The notes under the pieces were generated by a model that saw only the letters and a list, made by a program, of their open reading frames with translations, had not been told where the DNA came from and ran no database searches. From a virus, in IMG/VR virus record IMGVR_UViG_3300037493_004027, positions 1 through 21,685 of that record: a stretch of DNA of 21,685 bases. One strand, given 5' to 3'. Each line of letters opens with the position of its first letter. The first letter of the stretch is position 1. This document shows, piece after piece, positions 14,035 through 19,941 of the stretch. The translations under genes and the position numbers were made by a program.

Positions 14035-14619
14035 ATGACCACAGCGGACACCACTGAATTTGGCTCAAAAATCAAAGCCCTGCCAACTCGCTATCGGGGC
14101 GGAGCGTTCAAGTCGCGACTAGAAGCCCGCTGGGCTTACTACTTCGATCTCATCGGAGCAAAATGGCAATACGAGCCAGATGGCTTTGCTTTGCCGTCTG
14201 GGAACTATTGCCCTGACTTTCTGGTTGGAGATTCAACTTATGTTGAAATAAAGCCGTTCAATCCAGTTCCAGAACTTGCAATTCAAAAGATAAAAGAGTT
14301 TTCCACTGAAAACATAATCGTGCTTTGCGTTGGTGATCCCGGCCCTCAATGGCAACAAGGATTCAGAGATGGCGAAGCGTTTGAAACAGCACACTTCACA
14401 AGTTATGCGTTTTGGAAAAAGAAATGGAACCAACCATTTTGGGGAGAGATAGAGGACTTAGATCCAATTGATTTGCTGGCAGCTGAAGAGGCTAGAAATG
14501 CTAGAACAGATTTGAAAGGGAAATTAAATGGACGTGATCCACGCTGCTTTCATCACGATGTAGGATTTTACAGATTTAATAAAACAACAGAAACATACGA
14601 AGACGCATACCTAAGATGA
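14035..14619 (+). CDS. PD-(D/E)XK endonuclease-like protein
   Basis: A 194-residue protein with a compact PD-(D/E)XK core: FKSRLEARWAYYFDLIGA (E30), YEPDGFALPSGNYCPDF (D61) and STYVEIKPF (E71, K73). The motif order and spacing match small phage and restriction-type nucleases. Residues 85-130 finish the alpha/beta fold (IIVLCVGDPGP). The C-terminal 60 residues are polar and may bind DNA or a partner. Base composition changes from balanced to A/T-rich near 14220, inside the gene. It may process branched or invading DNA; a repair role is equally possible. Confidence 0.75.
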   Translation: MTTADTTEFGSKIKALPTRYRGGAFKSRLEARWAYYFDLIGAKWQYEPDGFALPSGNYCPDFLVGDSTYVEIKPFNPVPELAIQKIKEFSTENIIVLCVGDPGPQWQQGFRDGEAFETAHFTSYAFWKKKWNQPFWGEIEDLDPIDLLAAEEARNARTDLKGKLNGRDPRCFHHDVGFYRFNKTTETYEDAYLR

Positions 14620-14816
14620 CAAACGATACTAAAACGAGGGCGCGACTCGATGCTAAGATTGCTGACCTGCAAGAGGCCCTGATGATCGCCACTGAAGCAC
14701 TCAAGGAAGCTCTCAAGATTGGGGCGCCTCAGGTACGCAACCGGCAGAGTCTGCTGAGTTGGTCGCACCTAGGAGTGACTGCCAGCGCACTGATGGCTGA
14801 AACGCATAAGCACTGA
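14616..14816 (+). CDS. Small helical protein
   Basis: A 66-residue protein with a long Ala/Leu/Glu-rich helix (residues 8-37: ARLDAKIADLQEALMIATEA) and a short tail. It begins in an ATGA overlap with the nuclease gene and ends one base before the first of three paralogous genes. No motif is recognised. Confidence 0.55.
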   Translation: MTNDTKTRARLDAKIADLQEALMIATEALKEALKIGAPQVRNRQSLLSWSHLGVTASALMAETHKH

Positions 14817-14817
14817 T

Positions 14818-15108
14818 ATGACCGACGACCAAATCAACTGGGCAATTACCGAAGCCATAGGCGCCGATCCCCACTGGAAGTGTGCCAAAGACTACTGCAA
14901 CGACCTTAACGCCATGCATGAGGCGGAGAAGTTTTTAAGGGACGCCAATTTGCTGTTTGAATATGGAATGCACATAACAAACTCTCATCACTACGAGTAC
15001 TTACTTAGGGCAACAGCCCGCGAACGTGCAGAGGCGTTCTTGCGCACGCTGGGCAAATGGGAGGAGGTAGTAGTCAAGGAATCCTTTACAACTGAGGAGG
15101 TCAAATGA
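14818..15108 (+). CDS. Tandem paralogue 1, phage ABA-sandwich-like family
   Basis: A 96-residue member of a three-gene tandem family. The shared core is MTDDQINWAITEA at the N-terminus, YCNDLNAMHEAEK (about 27-39) and ATARERAEAFLRTLGKWEE near the end. This pattern fits small phage proteins of the Phage_ABA_S type (PF18066), whose function is unknown. This copy lacks about 10-14 residues present in the other two between the first and second blocks, and has an extra C-terminal tail (VVVKESFTTEEVK). It is coupled to the next copy by ATGA; AGGAGGT just upstream of that ATG is a strong SD. Confidence 0.7.
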   Translation: MTDDQINWAITEAIGADPHWKCAKDYCNDLNAMHEAEKFLRDANLLFEYGMHITNSHHYEYLLRATARERAEAFLRTLGKWEEVVVKESFTTEEVK

Positions 15109-15395
15109 CCAACGAACAAATCAACGAGGCTATCGCCAAAGCCTGCGGGTGGAGAAAAGAAGACGGTGTGTGGATGTGGACAGCAAACGGAATTGACTGC
15201 ACTTATCCAGAGTTGTGGGACTGGTGCAACGACCTCAACGCGATGCACGAGGCTGAGAAGACGCTGACATCCGTTCAGCTTTTGGACTACATCGCGTTTT
15301 TGTTCGACGCAACTTATGAGGCTACCGTGGCAACAGCCCGTCAACGCGCAGAGGCTTTCCTACGGAGGATTGGCAAATGGGAGGACGCAAAATGA
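15105..15395 (+). CDS. Tandem paralogue 2, phage ABA-sandwich-like family
   Basis: A 96-residue protein with the family blocks MTNEQINEAIAKACGW, CNDLNAMHEAEK and ATARQRAEAFLRRIGKWED. It carries a fuller insert (WMWTANGIDCTYPELWDW) between the first two blocks than paralogue 1. The start overlaps the previous stop (ATGA) with SD AGGAGGT, and its own end overlaps the next copy the same way. Tandem duplication followed by drift is the simplest origin; function unknown. Confidence 0.7.
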   Translation: MTNEQINEAIAKACGWRKEDGVWMWTANGIDCTYPELWDWCNDLNAMHEAEKTLTSVQLLDYIAFLFDATYEATVATARQRAEAFLRRIGKWEDAK

Positions 15396-15688
15396 CTGAC
15401 CAGCAAATCGACCAAGCCATTGCTGAAGCCTGCGGCATCGTGGGCAAAAACCAGTATGGCCCGCTGTACCAGACCCCAGACGGCTGGGTCGTGGACTGCC
15501 CTCAGTTTTGCACAGACCTCAACGCGATGCACGAGGCAGAGAAGCACCTCTTTGATGCACGCAAAGACAACCAATACGGCTACGAGTTGGCGATAAGCGA
15601 GTGCACGACGATGTGGCACGCGACAGCCAGAGAGCGGGCAGAGGCTTTTCTTAAGGCACTTGGCAAATGGGAGGAGGTGCAAGGATGA
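15392..15688 (+). CDS. Tandem paralogue 3, phage ABA-sandwich-like family
   Basis: A 98-residue protein with the blocks MTDQQIDQAIAEACG, CTDLNAMHEAEKHL and ATARERAEAFLKALGKWEE. The start at 15392 is used because it forms an ATGA overlap and has GGAGG upstream. An earlier in-frame start at 15377 lies in the preceding gene. The variable region (KNQYGPLYQTPDGWVVD) differs from the other copies, so the three may have diverged in target. Function unknown. Confidence 0.7.
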   Translation: MTDQQIDQAIAEACGIVGKNQYGPLYQTPDGWVVDCPQFCTDLNAMHEAEKHLFDARKDNQYGYELAISECTTMWHATARERAEAFLKALGKWEEVQG

Positions 15689-15933
15689 AATGGGAATACG
15701 AGCTCATGCGCGAGTTGCTGGAGCGAGCGCGAGAATATGAAAATGTGAATACATTTGAATGCATGAAATCTGCGGCGATGCTTAGACAGGCTGCAAATGT
15801 GATGACTCACTGGGATCGCAGGATTGTTGCGCTTGAAATAGCGTTGACCAAGATCCGTGACTGCGACTTCGTCATCACCCTGCCTGACCGTATGGACGCA
15901 GTTCGGCAAATAGCACGGGAGGCACTGGAATGA
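15685..15933 (+). CDS. Hypothetical small helical protein
   Basis: An 82-residue charged, helical protein (MKWEYELMRELLERAREYEN...). The ATG is in an ATGA overlap and preceded by a strong SD (GAGGAGG). An earlier frame start at 15667 lacks this support. Helical segments cover residues 3-20 and 26-60. Function not recognised. Confidence 0.6.
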   Translation: MKWEYELMRELLERAREYENVNTFECMKSAAMLRQAANVMTHWDRRIVALEIALTKIRDCDFVITLPDRMDAVRQIAREALE

Positions 15934-16088
15934 GCACTGAAGAGCGACTCAAACAACTCTTGGCAATCGCAGAGGGTCTCGTCGAGTGTATCGGAGCAGG
16001 TTACTCATCGAGTGAGTCTCAGTCTGCGTTGTGGGCTTATTACAAGCTCAAGCGAGAGATCGAAGCAGACACTCAAAGTAGCGAGTAA
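15930..16088 (+). CDS. Hypothetical 52-residue protein, last gene of the rightward operon
   Basis: A short frame (MSTEERLKQLLAIAEGLVEC...) starting in an ATGA overlap with the previous gene and with GGAGG 8-12 bases upstream. It ends 12 bases before the terminator hairpin at 16101. One helical N-terminal half, a Ser-rich turn (GYSSSES) and an amphipathic C-terminal helix are predicted. It is too short for most length cut-offs but its position makes it credible. Confidence 0.6.
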   Translation: MSTEERLKQLLAIAEGLVECIGAGYSSSESQSALWAYYKLKREIEADTQSSE

Positions 16089-16100
16089 CATCGAGACAAA

Positions 16101-16136
16101 AAAGAAGGCGCCCCGGGAAACTGGGACGCCTTCTTT
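16101..16136. terminator. Bidirectional rho-independent terminator
   Basis: AAAGAAGGCG pairs with CGCCTTCTTT, continued inside by CCC/GGG after one mismatch. On the minus strand the stem is followed by TTCTTTTTTG; on the plus strand by TTCTTTGCTTT. It lies between convergent operons (plus ends 16088, minus ends 16152). Confidence 0.8.
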
Positions 16137-16151
16137 GCTTTAGGGGGACAA

Positions 16152-16736
16152 CTACTTTTTAACCTTCTTAGCAGCCATACGCAACTCACGCTTTTCTGCG
16201 CAGTAGTTTCGCCTAGCTGTATTGGCACACTTAACTCCACATGTCTTAGCCCAGCCAGCTCCAGACAGCCGGCCAGTGAACGGCTGCTGGCACGCCTTAC
16301 AGATGTGGATTGGCACGACCCTGGGGCGATAGCTTGTGCTCTTACTCTGCATGACACACGCCTCTGAACAGCACTGGATCTTGTTGTTGGGCGGTTGAAA
16401 GAACTTACCACACACTGTGCAGTTCTTTTTGTCCACCCGGCAGCCTGTACATGAAGTGTGCTTGCGGTGACCTCGTACAAACTCCTGCCCGCACTTGATA
16501 CAACTGATGTGCCGCCACTCAGCAATAGGCTTACCAGACGGAGTCACTTGCTCTTCAACCGGGTCAGGGCGCTGCACAAGACCATCCTTGATGGCTTGCT
16601 CGATTAACCGGGGGAACTCGTCAAGACTAGGGGGCTCCCCGGGGAGAGTCTCTTCAAGGCCGAGGAACCTGCTTCCAAGACAGCGAGTGTGCCGGCTAGG
16701 AGGGGACCAAAACGGACTACCGTTCATCGTGCTCAT
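16152..16736 (-). CDS. Three-module zinc-binding protein
   Basis: A 194-residue protein. The first 75 residues are Pro-rich and poorly conserved in look. Three Cys4 modules follow: C79/C82/C96/C99, C106/C109/C122 or C123/C127 and C146/C149/C166/C170. The second and third have the CxxCgkxF...C..C form (NCTVCGKFFQP, ICKACQQPF) of treble-clef/zinc-ribbon modules often attached to phage HNH enzymes. No HNH catalytic residues are seen. The C-terminus is basic (REL RMAAKKVKK), suggesting nucleic-acid contact. It is the last gene of its operon, following the membrane-protein gene by one base. Confidence 0.65.
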   Translation of the reverse strand: MSTMNGSPFWSPPSRHTRCLGSRFLGLEETLPGEPPSLDEFPRLIEQAIKDGLVQRPDPVEEQVTPSGKPIAEWRHISCIKCGQEFVRGHRKHTSCTGCRVDKKNCTVCGKFFQPPNNKIQCCSEACVMQSKSTSYRPRVVPIHICKACQQPFTGRLSGAGWAKTCGVKCANTARRNYCAEKRELRMAAKKVKK

Positions 16737-16737
16737 A

Positions 16738-16959
16738 TTAGCGTGCGCAGTTGAGTGCCCAGATGTTGATGATGACGAGGATGACTAGCGCAGTGGACTC
16801 GACCAGGCTGTAACTACCAACGAGGGCCAGAATGTCCAAGGCCAACAGACAACCAATGGTAGCCAGCTTGACTGCCGTCCACTTGCGAGTGTTGGGAGGC
16901 GAAGGGAACTGTAGTTTGGTGTAGTCAACGTCAGGTTTGGAATAGCGGGATGTGCTCAT
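16738..16959 (-). CDS. Small two-TM membrane protein
   Basis: A 73-residue protein with a polar N-terminus (MSTSRYSKPDVDYTKLQFPS) and two hydrophobic segments near residues 29-48 (VKLATIGCLLALDILALVGS) and 52-69 (LVESTALVILVIINIW). It lies 2 bases after the preceding gene and 1 base before the zinc protein gene. It may be a membrane accessory or superinfection-related protein; neither can be shown. Confidence 0.6.
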   Translation of the reverse strand: MSTSRYSKPDVDYTKLQFPSPPNTRKWTAVKLATIGCLLALDILALVGSYSLVESTALVILVIINIWALNCAR

Positions 16960-16961
16960 AG

Positions 16962-17318
16962 TTACTTGGTAGCGTCAAAGGCTGCTGCGAGGAGGGGGTT
17001 GGATTGCCGGACTTCACGGGCAACCGCTTTATAGATCTCAAGACTGATCTCGTCGGTGTATCGACTAGCCTGCTTGGGACTCATGTAGGCTTCGAGGGCG
17101 CTAAACTCGTCCCAGAGGTCTTTGTCGCACACCATGTCTTCGATGCCCTGTGGATCGCACCAGCTTCCTATGGCGCCGACAGTTTTTTGCGAAGACAACT
17201 CATTCTTCTTAAGGTAGCTCTTCATGGTGGCGATCAGTTCGTTTACTTGGGAGTCAGTTAGTTTCATGGGGTAGTGGTTTGTAGTAGATTCGTTTTGGCC
17301 GAGTAAATCACTTTTCAT
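16962..17318 (-). CDS. Hypothetical soluble protein, uncertain start
   Basis: Up to 118 residues if started at ATG 17318; an internal ATG at 17267 (MKLTDSQVNELIATMKSYLK) gives 101. The first 17 residues (MKSDLLGQNESTTNHYP) fall within a leader segment that is duplicated upstream at about 17436-17490, where it encodes only a 7-residue peptide. The shorter start is therefore possible. No SD is seen before either. The body is helical and charged with no known motif. Confidence 0.6.
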   Translation of the reverse strand: MKSDLLGQNESTTNHYPMKLTDSQVNELIATMKSYLKKNELSSQKTVGAIGSWCDPQGIEDMVCDKDLWDEFSALEAYMSPKQASRYTDEISLEIYKAVAREVRQSNPLLAAAFDATK

Positions 17319-17337
17319 ATTTTGGTTTTTGTGATTT

Positions 17338-17354
17338 CCGATTTTAGAAATCGG
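17338..17354. promoter_or_regulatory. Operator-like dyad upstream of minus gene
   Basis: CCGATTT-tag-AAATCGG is a perfect 7-3-7 inverted repeat starting 20 bases upstream of the ATG at 17318. The layout resembles a repressor or activator site; the protein is unknown. Confidence 0.4.
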
Positions 17355-17439
17355 TAGCGGAGAGCGGGAGGTTTAGGAAAATCTTCTTGGGCGGGCGAGA
17401 TTGTTGGACTCCCGGCGAGCCAGCTCCAGGGCGGGTCCG

Positions 17440-17454
17440 TTTTACCGGGTAAAA
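17440..17454. promoter_or_regulatory. 15-base palindrome in duplicated leader
   Basis: TTTTACC-g-GGTAAAA is a perfect 7-1-7 palindrome. It lies at the end of the second copy of the leader segment; the equivalent place near 17300 has a degraded version (TTTTGGCCGAGTAAAT). Confidence 0.35.
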
Positions 17455-17756
17455 TGACTTTCCATATTTTGGTTTTCTGATTTTGGATTTTCCCTTTTTG
17501 GTCTTGGAAAATGGGCCATTCTGGGGGTGCCTAGGGTGTCAGAGGGGGTGGCCTTGGGCGCCTTTGGGGGTGAGGAGCACACTTGGAATGGTGCTTTCTA
17601 AGGGCATGAAGGGCCATTAAAGGGGTGCTTGTTTGTTGGTGGCATAGGTGACCGCGGATTAAAGGGAAACAGCTTTTAAGAGGGTGTTTTGTGCGTTAGG
17701 GAAGCGTATAGGGAAAAGGGGTGGAAAGGGTAGGGAATGGGGGCGTGAAAACAAGA

Positions 17757-17789
17757 AAGGGCGCCCTCCCGGTATGGGAAGGCGCCCTT
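17757..17789 (-). terminator. Rho-independent terminator of the leftward operon
   Basis: AAGGGCGCC pairs with GGCGCCCTT, then after one mismatch TCCC pairs with GGGA around a 5-base loop (GGTAT). On the minus strand it is followed by TCTTGTTTT. It lies 34 bases past the stop of the gene at 17824. Confidence 0.8.
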
Positions 17790-17823
17790 GTTCGGCGTCG
17801 CGCTTTGTTGTTTGCCTGGTCGG

Positions 17824-17997
17824 CTAATATGTTCGCCAACTCTCTACATCTAGATGCTTTGCCCTTCGCAATCCGAGAGAGCACCTTTTCGCCCAGTCTC
17901 TGGCTTCTTTGGCAGTGTCAAATCGCCAGAAAAAAGGCCAGATATTATCAATCCTGACGACCCAGGCCTCGGGCTCGCGATACAGGGGGAATTTCAT
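17824..17997 (-). CDS. Hypothetical 57-residue protein
   Basis: A short frame (MKFPLYREPEAWVVRIDNIW...) with ATG at 17997, overlapping the upstream stop as ATGA. It is rich in Trp, Arg and Phe (WPFFWRFDTAKEARDWAKRC). It ends just before the terminator hairpin at 17757-17789. Its aromatic strand-turn-helix make-up resembles the upstream gene product (both contain a FDTAKEAR/FEEARLEL-like helix start). Function unknown. Confidence 0.6.
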   Translation of the reverse strand: MKFPLYREPEAWVVRIDNIWPFFWRFDTAKEARDWAKRCSLGLRRAKHLDVESWRTY

Positions 17998-18179
17998 TTC
18001 AGGAATCTCCCAGACTCGTGGTAGGCTGCAATGTAGCTTTCCAGTTCCAGCCTAGCCTCTTCAAAAGTTGAGGCCTCTCCCCAAATTCCCGTTGCAGAGA
18101 ATCCAAAGCAATTATTTCCGATTTGCCAAACATGGCAAACGCCAATGCCAGGTTCGTTCCATTCGATTCTATTCTGCAT
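17994..18179 (-). CDS. Hypothetical 61-residue protein
   Basis: MQNRIEWNEPGIGVCHVWQI... reads as a short beta-hairpin part followed by a helix (STFEEARLELESYIAAYHES). Pattern and size match the following gene product, suggesting related small proteins. It overlaps that gene by ATGA. A 99-base gap separates it from the clamp-like gene; no clear promoter is seen there. Function unknown. Confidence 0.55.
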   Translation of the reverse strand: MQNRIEWNEPGIGVCHVWQIGNNCFGFSATGIWGEASTFEEARLELESYIAAYHESGRFLK

Positions 18180-18278
18180 AACTATTTAGAGTTTAGTGCG
18201 TTAAGGGTGGAGATCACGGCAAAACCTAGGGAGAATTTGACGACAAGAAGAAGGGTGGTAACACAGGGTTCCATAAGG

Positions 18279-18827
18279 CTAGCGCACTGGCATGATGAGA
18301 CCAAAGGCTTCGTCACAATTTTCTCCCAAAGGGCGGACGATCACAACGTCCTTTTCCCCTGAAATTTCAAGCAAAACACGGTCATTTTGAGAGCCGAGAG
18401 CCTTTGCAAGGCGAAGCAATAGGGAAGCGTCAAGGCGGATTTTAGCAATGGCGGGGGCGCGATGTTCCCCCGGAACCATGCGATCCATTACGGGAGGGCG
18501 ATGCTGAGTAACGGGATATTGAGCACCACCAGCGGCGACGCTGTGCGATGTTTCAAGGCCGACGAAAGCGTGCTCGGCCTTTGAGCCTCCCGCCTTGCGG
18601 GACTCCTTAAGAGCCTTAATCGCGATACGTTCGCCCTTGTCTTCATGCTGCAGTTCACACGGGACAACCGCAAGAATCTTGCCATCCGTTGCAATGGCAC
18701 GGGGTCCGATCCCGGTTACAAGTTTTGCGCTTTCTCCGTTGGATTCAATCCAAGGCTCACAGATTGCAAAGCGGGATGCGTCTTGACTGCAAGCTTCCTC
18801 TAGTTTGTACGATTTTTTGATTTTCAT
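18279..18827 (-). CDS. Short sliding-clamp-like protein (DnaN-related)
   Basis: A 182-residue protein; start at ATG 18827 (MKIKKSYKLEEACSQDASRF), not the longer frame from 18893, because the preceding bases are an A/C-rich leader. ATDGKILAVVP (about residues 46-56) matches the TDGHRLA signature of bacterial beta clamps. The C-terminal AFGLIMPVR matches the clamp ending VVMPMRL. The segment IRLDASLLLRLAKALG fits a clamp-domain helix. A normal beta clamp is about 366 residues, so this is about half size and would need to form a larger oligomer. It probably tethers a polymerase or recruits partners; none is encoded in this window. Confidence 0.6.
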   Translation of the reverse strand: MKIKKSYKLEEACSQDASRFAICEPWIESNGESAKLVTGIGPRAIATDGKILAVVPCELQHEDKGERIAIKALKESRKAGGSKAEHAFVGLETSHSVAAGGAQYPVTQHRPPVMDRMVPGEHRAPAIAKIRLDASLLLRLAKALGSQNDRVLLEISGEKDVVIVRPLGENCDEAFGLIMPVR

Positions 18828-18904
18828 TTTGTTGGTTTTGTTTGGTTTGGCGAAGCGGATTGCTTCCCTATGTCCCCGCCGAAACGGGAACAACGGGGAG
18901 CACT

Positions 18905-19168
18905 CTACTTGCCAAAGATGGCGACAAGCGCGTCCGAGTGCTCAAACTCAAACAGAAGGTGAGCGCAGTCCTCTCCACAAGCGCGACAAACAGGAACAAG
19001 TCCCTTGGATGCAAAGTATTGCAACGCGCCTTCTTCCGCGTCTCTGGCCTCATAATTGTATGAGATTCGCTTGGTTTCGCCAAAGCGGGGCATTGTCAGC
19101 TTGATGCGGCTCCCTCGATAATCTGTGGGCCCGATGTACTTAACGGTGACGAGTAATAGGTTTTTCAT
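18905..19168 (-). CDS. Conserved phage small protein
   Basis: An 87-residue protein. The N-terminus MKNLLLVTVKYIGPTDYRGS followed by RIKLTMPRFG matches a type of small phage protein I recall, with a beta-rich start and an ISYNYEARDAEEGALQYF segment. It also has a C-x-x-C pair (CRACGEDC). The leader is A/C-rich and without SD (AAACAAAATCCCCAAAATC). It lies upstream of the clamp-like gene in the same operon. Function unknown. Confidence 0.6.
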   Translation of the reverse strand: MKNLLLVTVKYIGPTDYRGSRIKLTMPRFGETKRISYNYEARDAEEGALQYFASKGLVPVCRACGEDCAHLLFEFEHSDALVAIFGK

Positions 19169-19213
19169 GATTTTGGGGATTTTGTTTATTTTGTGGGAGT
19201 TGTGGGGGGGGGA

Positions 19214-19453
19214 CTAGGCGAGTTGGAGACTGTAAACTCTGCCGATGTCAGAGAAGCCCTCGGAGGCCATTTCCAGACTGCTAGGGAGTGGGAGTTCGTA
19301 AAGGTCGCGACCTCTCCACAGGGTTAGATGTAGAGTTGGAGTTGAGTCTTCAGAGGAAAACTCACAGAGAATTGCACTCTCTAGGATCTCAGAGTTAGGA
19401 TCGAATGAGAGGAGGGATTCGAGAATGGATTGAAGGGTGGCTTGTGTGCTCAT
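19214..19453 (-). CDS. Hypothetical 79-residue acidic protein
   Basis: The start at ATG 19453 (MSTQATLQSILESLLSFDPN) is preferred to 19498, whose extra 15 residues fall in the C-rich leader. The product is Ser/Glu/Leu-rich and acidic, with a helical N-terminus and strand-rich rest (LHLTLWRGRDLYELPLPSSL). The plus-strand copy of the leader carries a G-quadruplex motif. No motif recognised. Confidence 0.55.
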   Translation of the reverse strand: MSTQATLQSILESLLSFDPNSEILESAILCEFSSEDSTPTLHLTLWRGRDLYELPLPSSLEMASEGFSDIGRVYSLQLA

Positions 19454-19458
19454 GATGT

Positions 19459-19479
19459 GGGGGGTTGGGTTGGGTTGGG
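19459..19479 (+). other. G-quadruplex motif in the leader of a minus-strand gene
   Basis: Six G, then three GGG runs, each separated by TT, satisfy the canonical G3+N1-7 rule. The G-rich strand is the template strand for the minus gene starting at 19453, six bases away. Confidence 0.5.
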
Positions 19480-19488
19480 AGTGAGGAA

Positions 19489-19707
19489 TTAGGCGCAAAG
19501 GGCAACAACGACGGCGCGCTTGGCGTTGGTCAATGCAACGCGCTGGTCAATGCAAGCGAGGAAAATGTGATGGCGGCGAATGTGAATCGCGTAGTTGCTA
19601 GTCTTGCGAGCCAAACGGTTGGAGCGGATGATTGCTAAAGTCCTTGTGCAAGTGATGCTTGTAAGCTTTTTGGCGATGCGGGGCGGGAGTTGATTGATTG
19701 CTGTCAT
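19489..19707 (-). CDS. Small basic protein, first gene of the leftward operon
   Basis: A 72-residue, highly basic protein (MTAINQLPPRIAKKLTSITC...RSNRLARK) with an SD (AAAGGA) 4-9 bases before its ATG. The pattern of basic residues and short hydrophobic stretches suggests nucleic-acid contact, but no known fold is seen. It heads the minus operon that also contains the clamp-like gene. Confidence 0.55.
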   Translation of the reverse strand: MTAINQLPPRIAKKLTSITCTRTLAIIRSNRLARKTSNYAIHIRRHHIFLACIDQRVALTNAKRAVVVALCA

Positions 19708-19941
19708 GAGTCCTTTGTACGCGGGGCGAGCGTAGAGCGCAATGGAATTGTGCGTTTATTTTGTGTAGGGGTGCTGGCCGGAATGGTAAGGCGCGGAGTA
19801 CGTGGGGTTTGTGTAGGGAAATTATTTTTAGGTGCGTACCAGGGCGGAGCTGAAATTTTTTTGGGGAGCTGAGGGAATTGGAATTTTTAGAACGAAACAG
19901 GAGCCGGTTGACTCTCAACAAAGTGATCGCAGAATGATGGC
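19708..19941. other. Divergent control region
   Basis: A 234-base region between minus gene 19707 and plus gene 19942. It holds direct repeats TTGTGTAGGG (19761-19770, 19809-19818) and GGAGCTGA (19846-19853, 19865-19872). A candidate plus promoter TTGACT (19908-19913), 16-base spacer, CAGAAT (19930-19935) lies next to the ATG. Promoter for the minus operon could not be fixed. Confidence 0.4.

Larger units (their letters stand above)
17319..17756. other. Gene-free region with duplicated leader and operator-like dyads
   Basis: A 438-base stretch upstream of the minus gene 17318 with no convincing gene. The plus strand is strongly G-rich from 17500. It holds a perfect dyad CCGATTT-tag-AAATCGG (17338-17354), a duplicated leader (about 17290-17340 and 17436-17485, sharing CATATTTTGGTTTT), a palindrome TTTTACC-g-GGTAAAA (17440-17454) and a direct repeat ATTAAAGGG (17616-17624, 17658-17666). 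No clear promoter could be picked. Confidence 0.5.

Noticed and set aside
17721-17957. 78-residue plus-strand frame over the terminator hairpin
   Set aside because: It runs through a strong terminator and opposite the better supported 57-residue minus gene.
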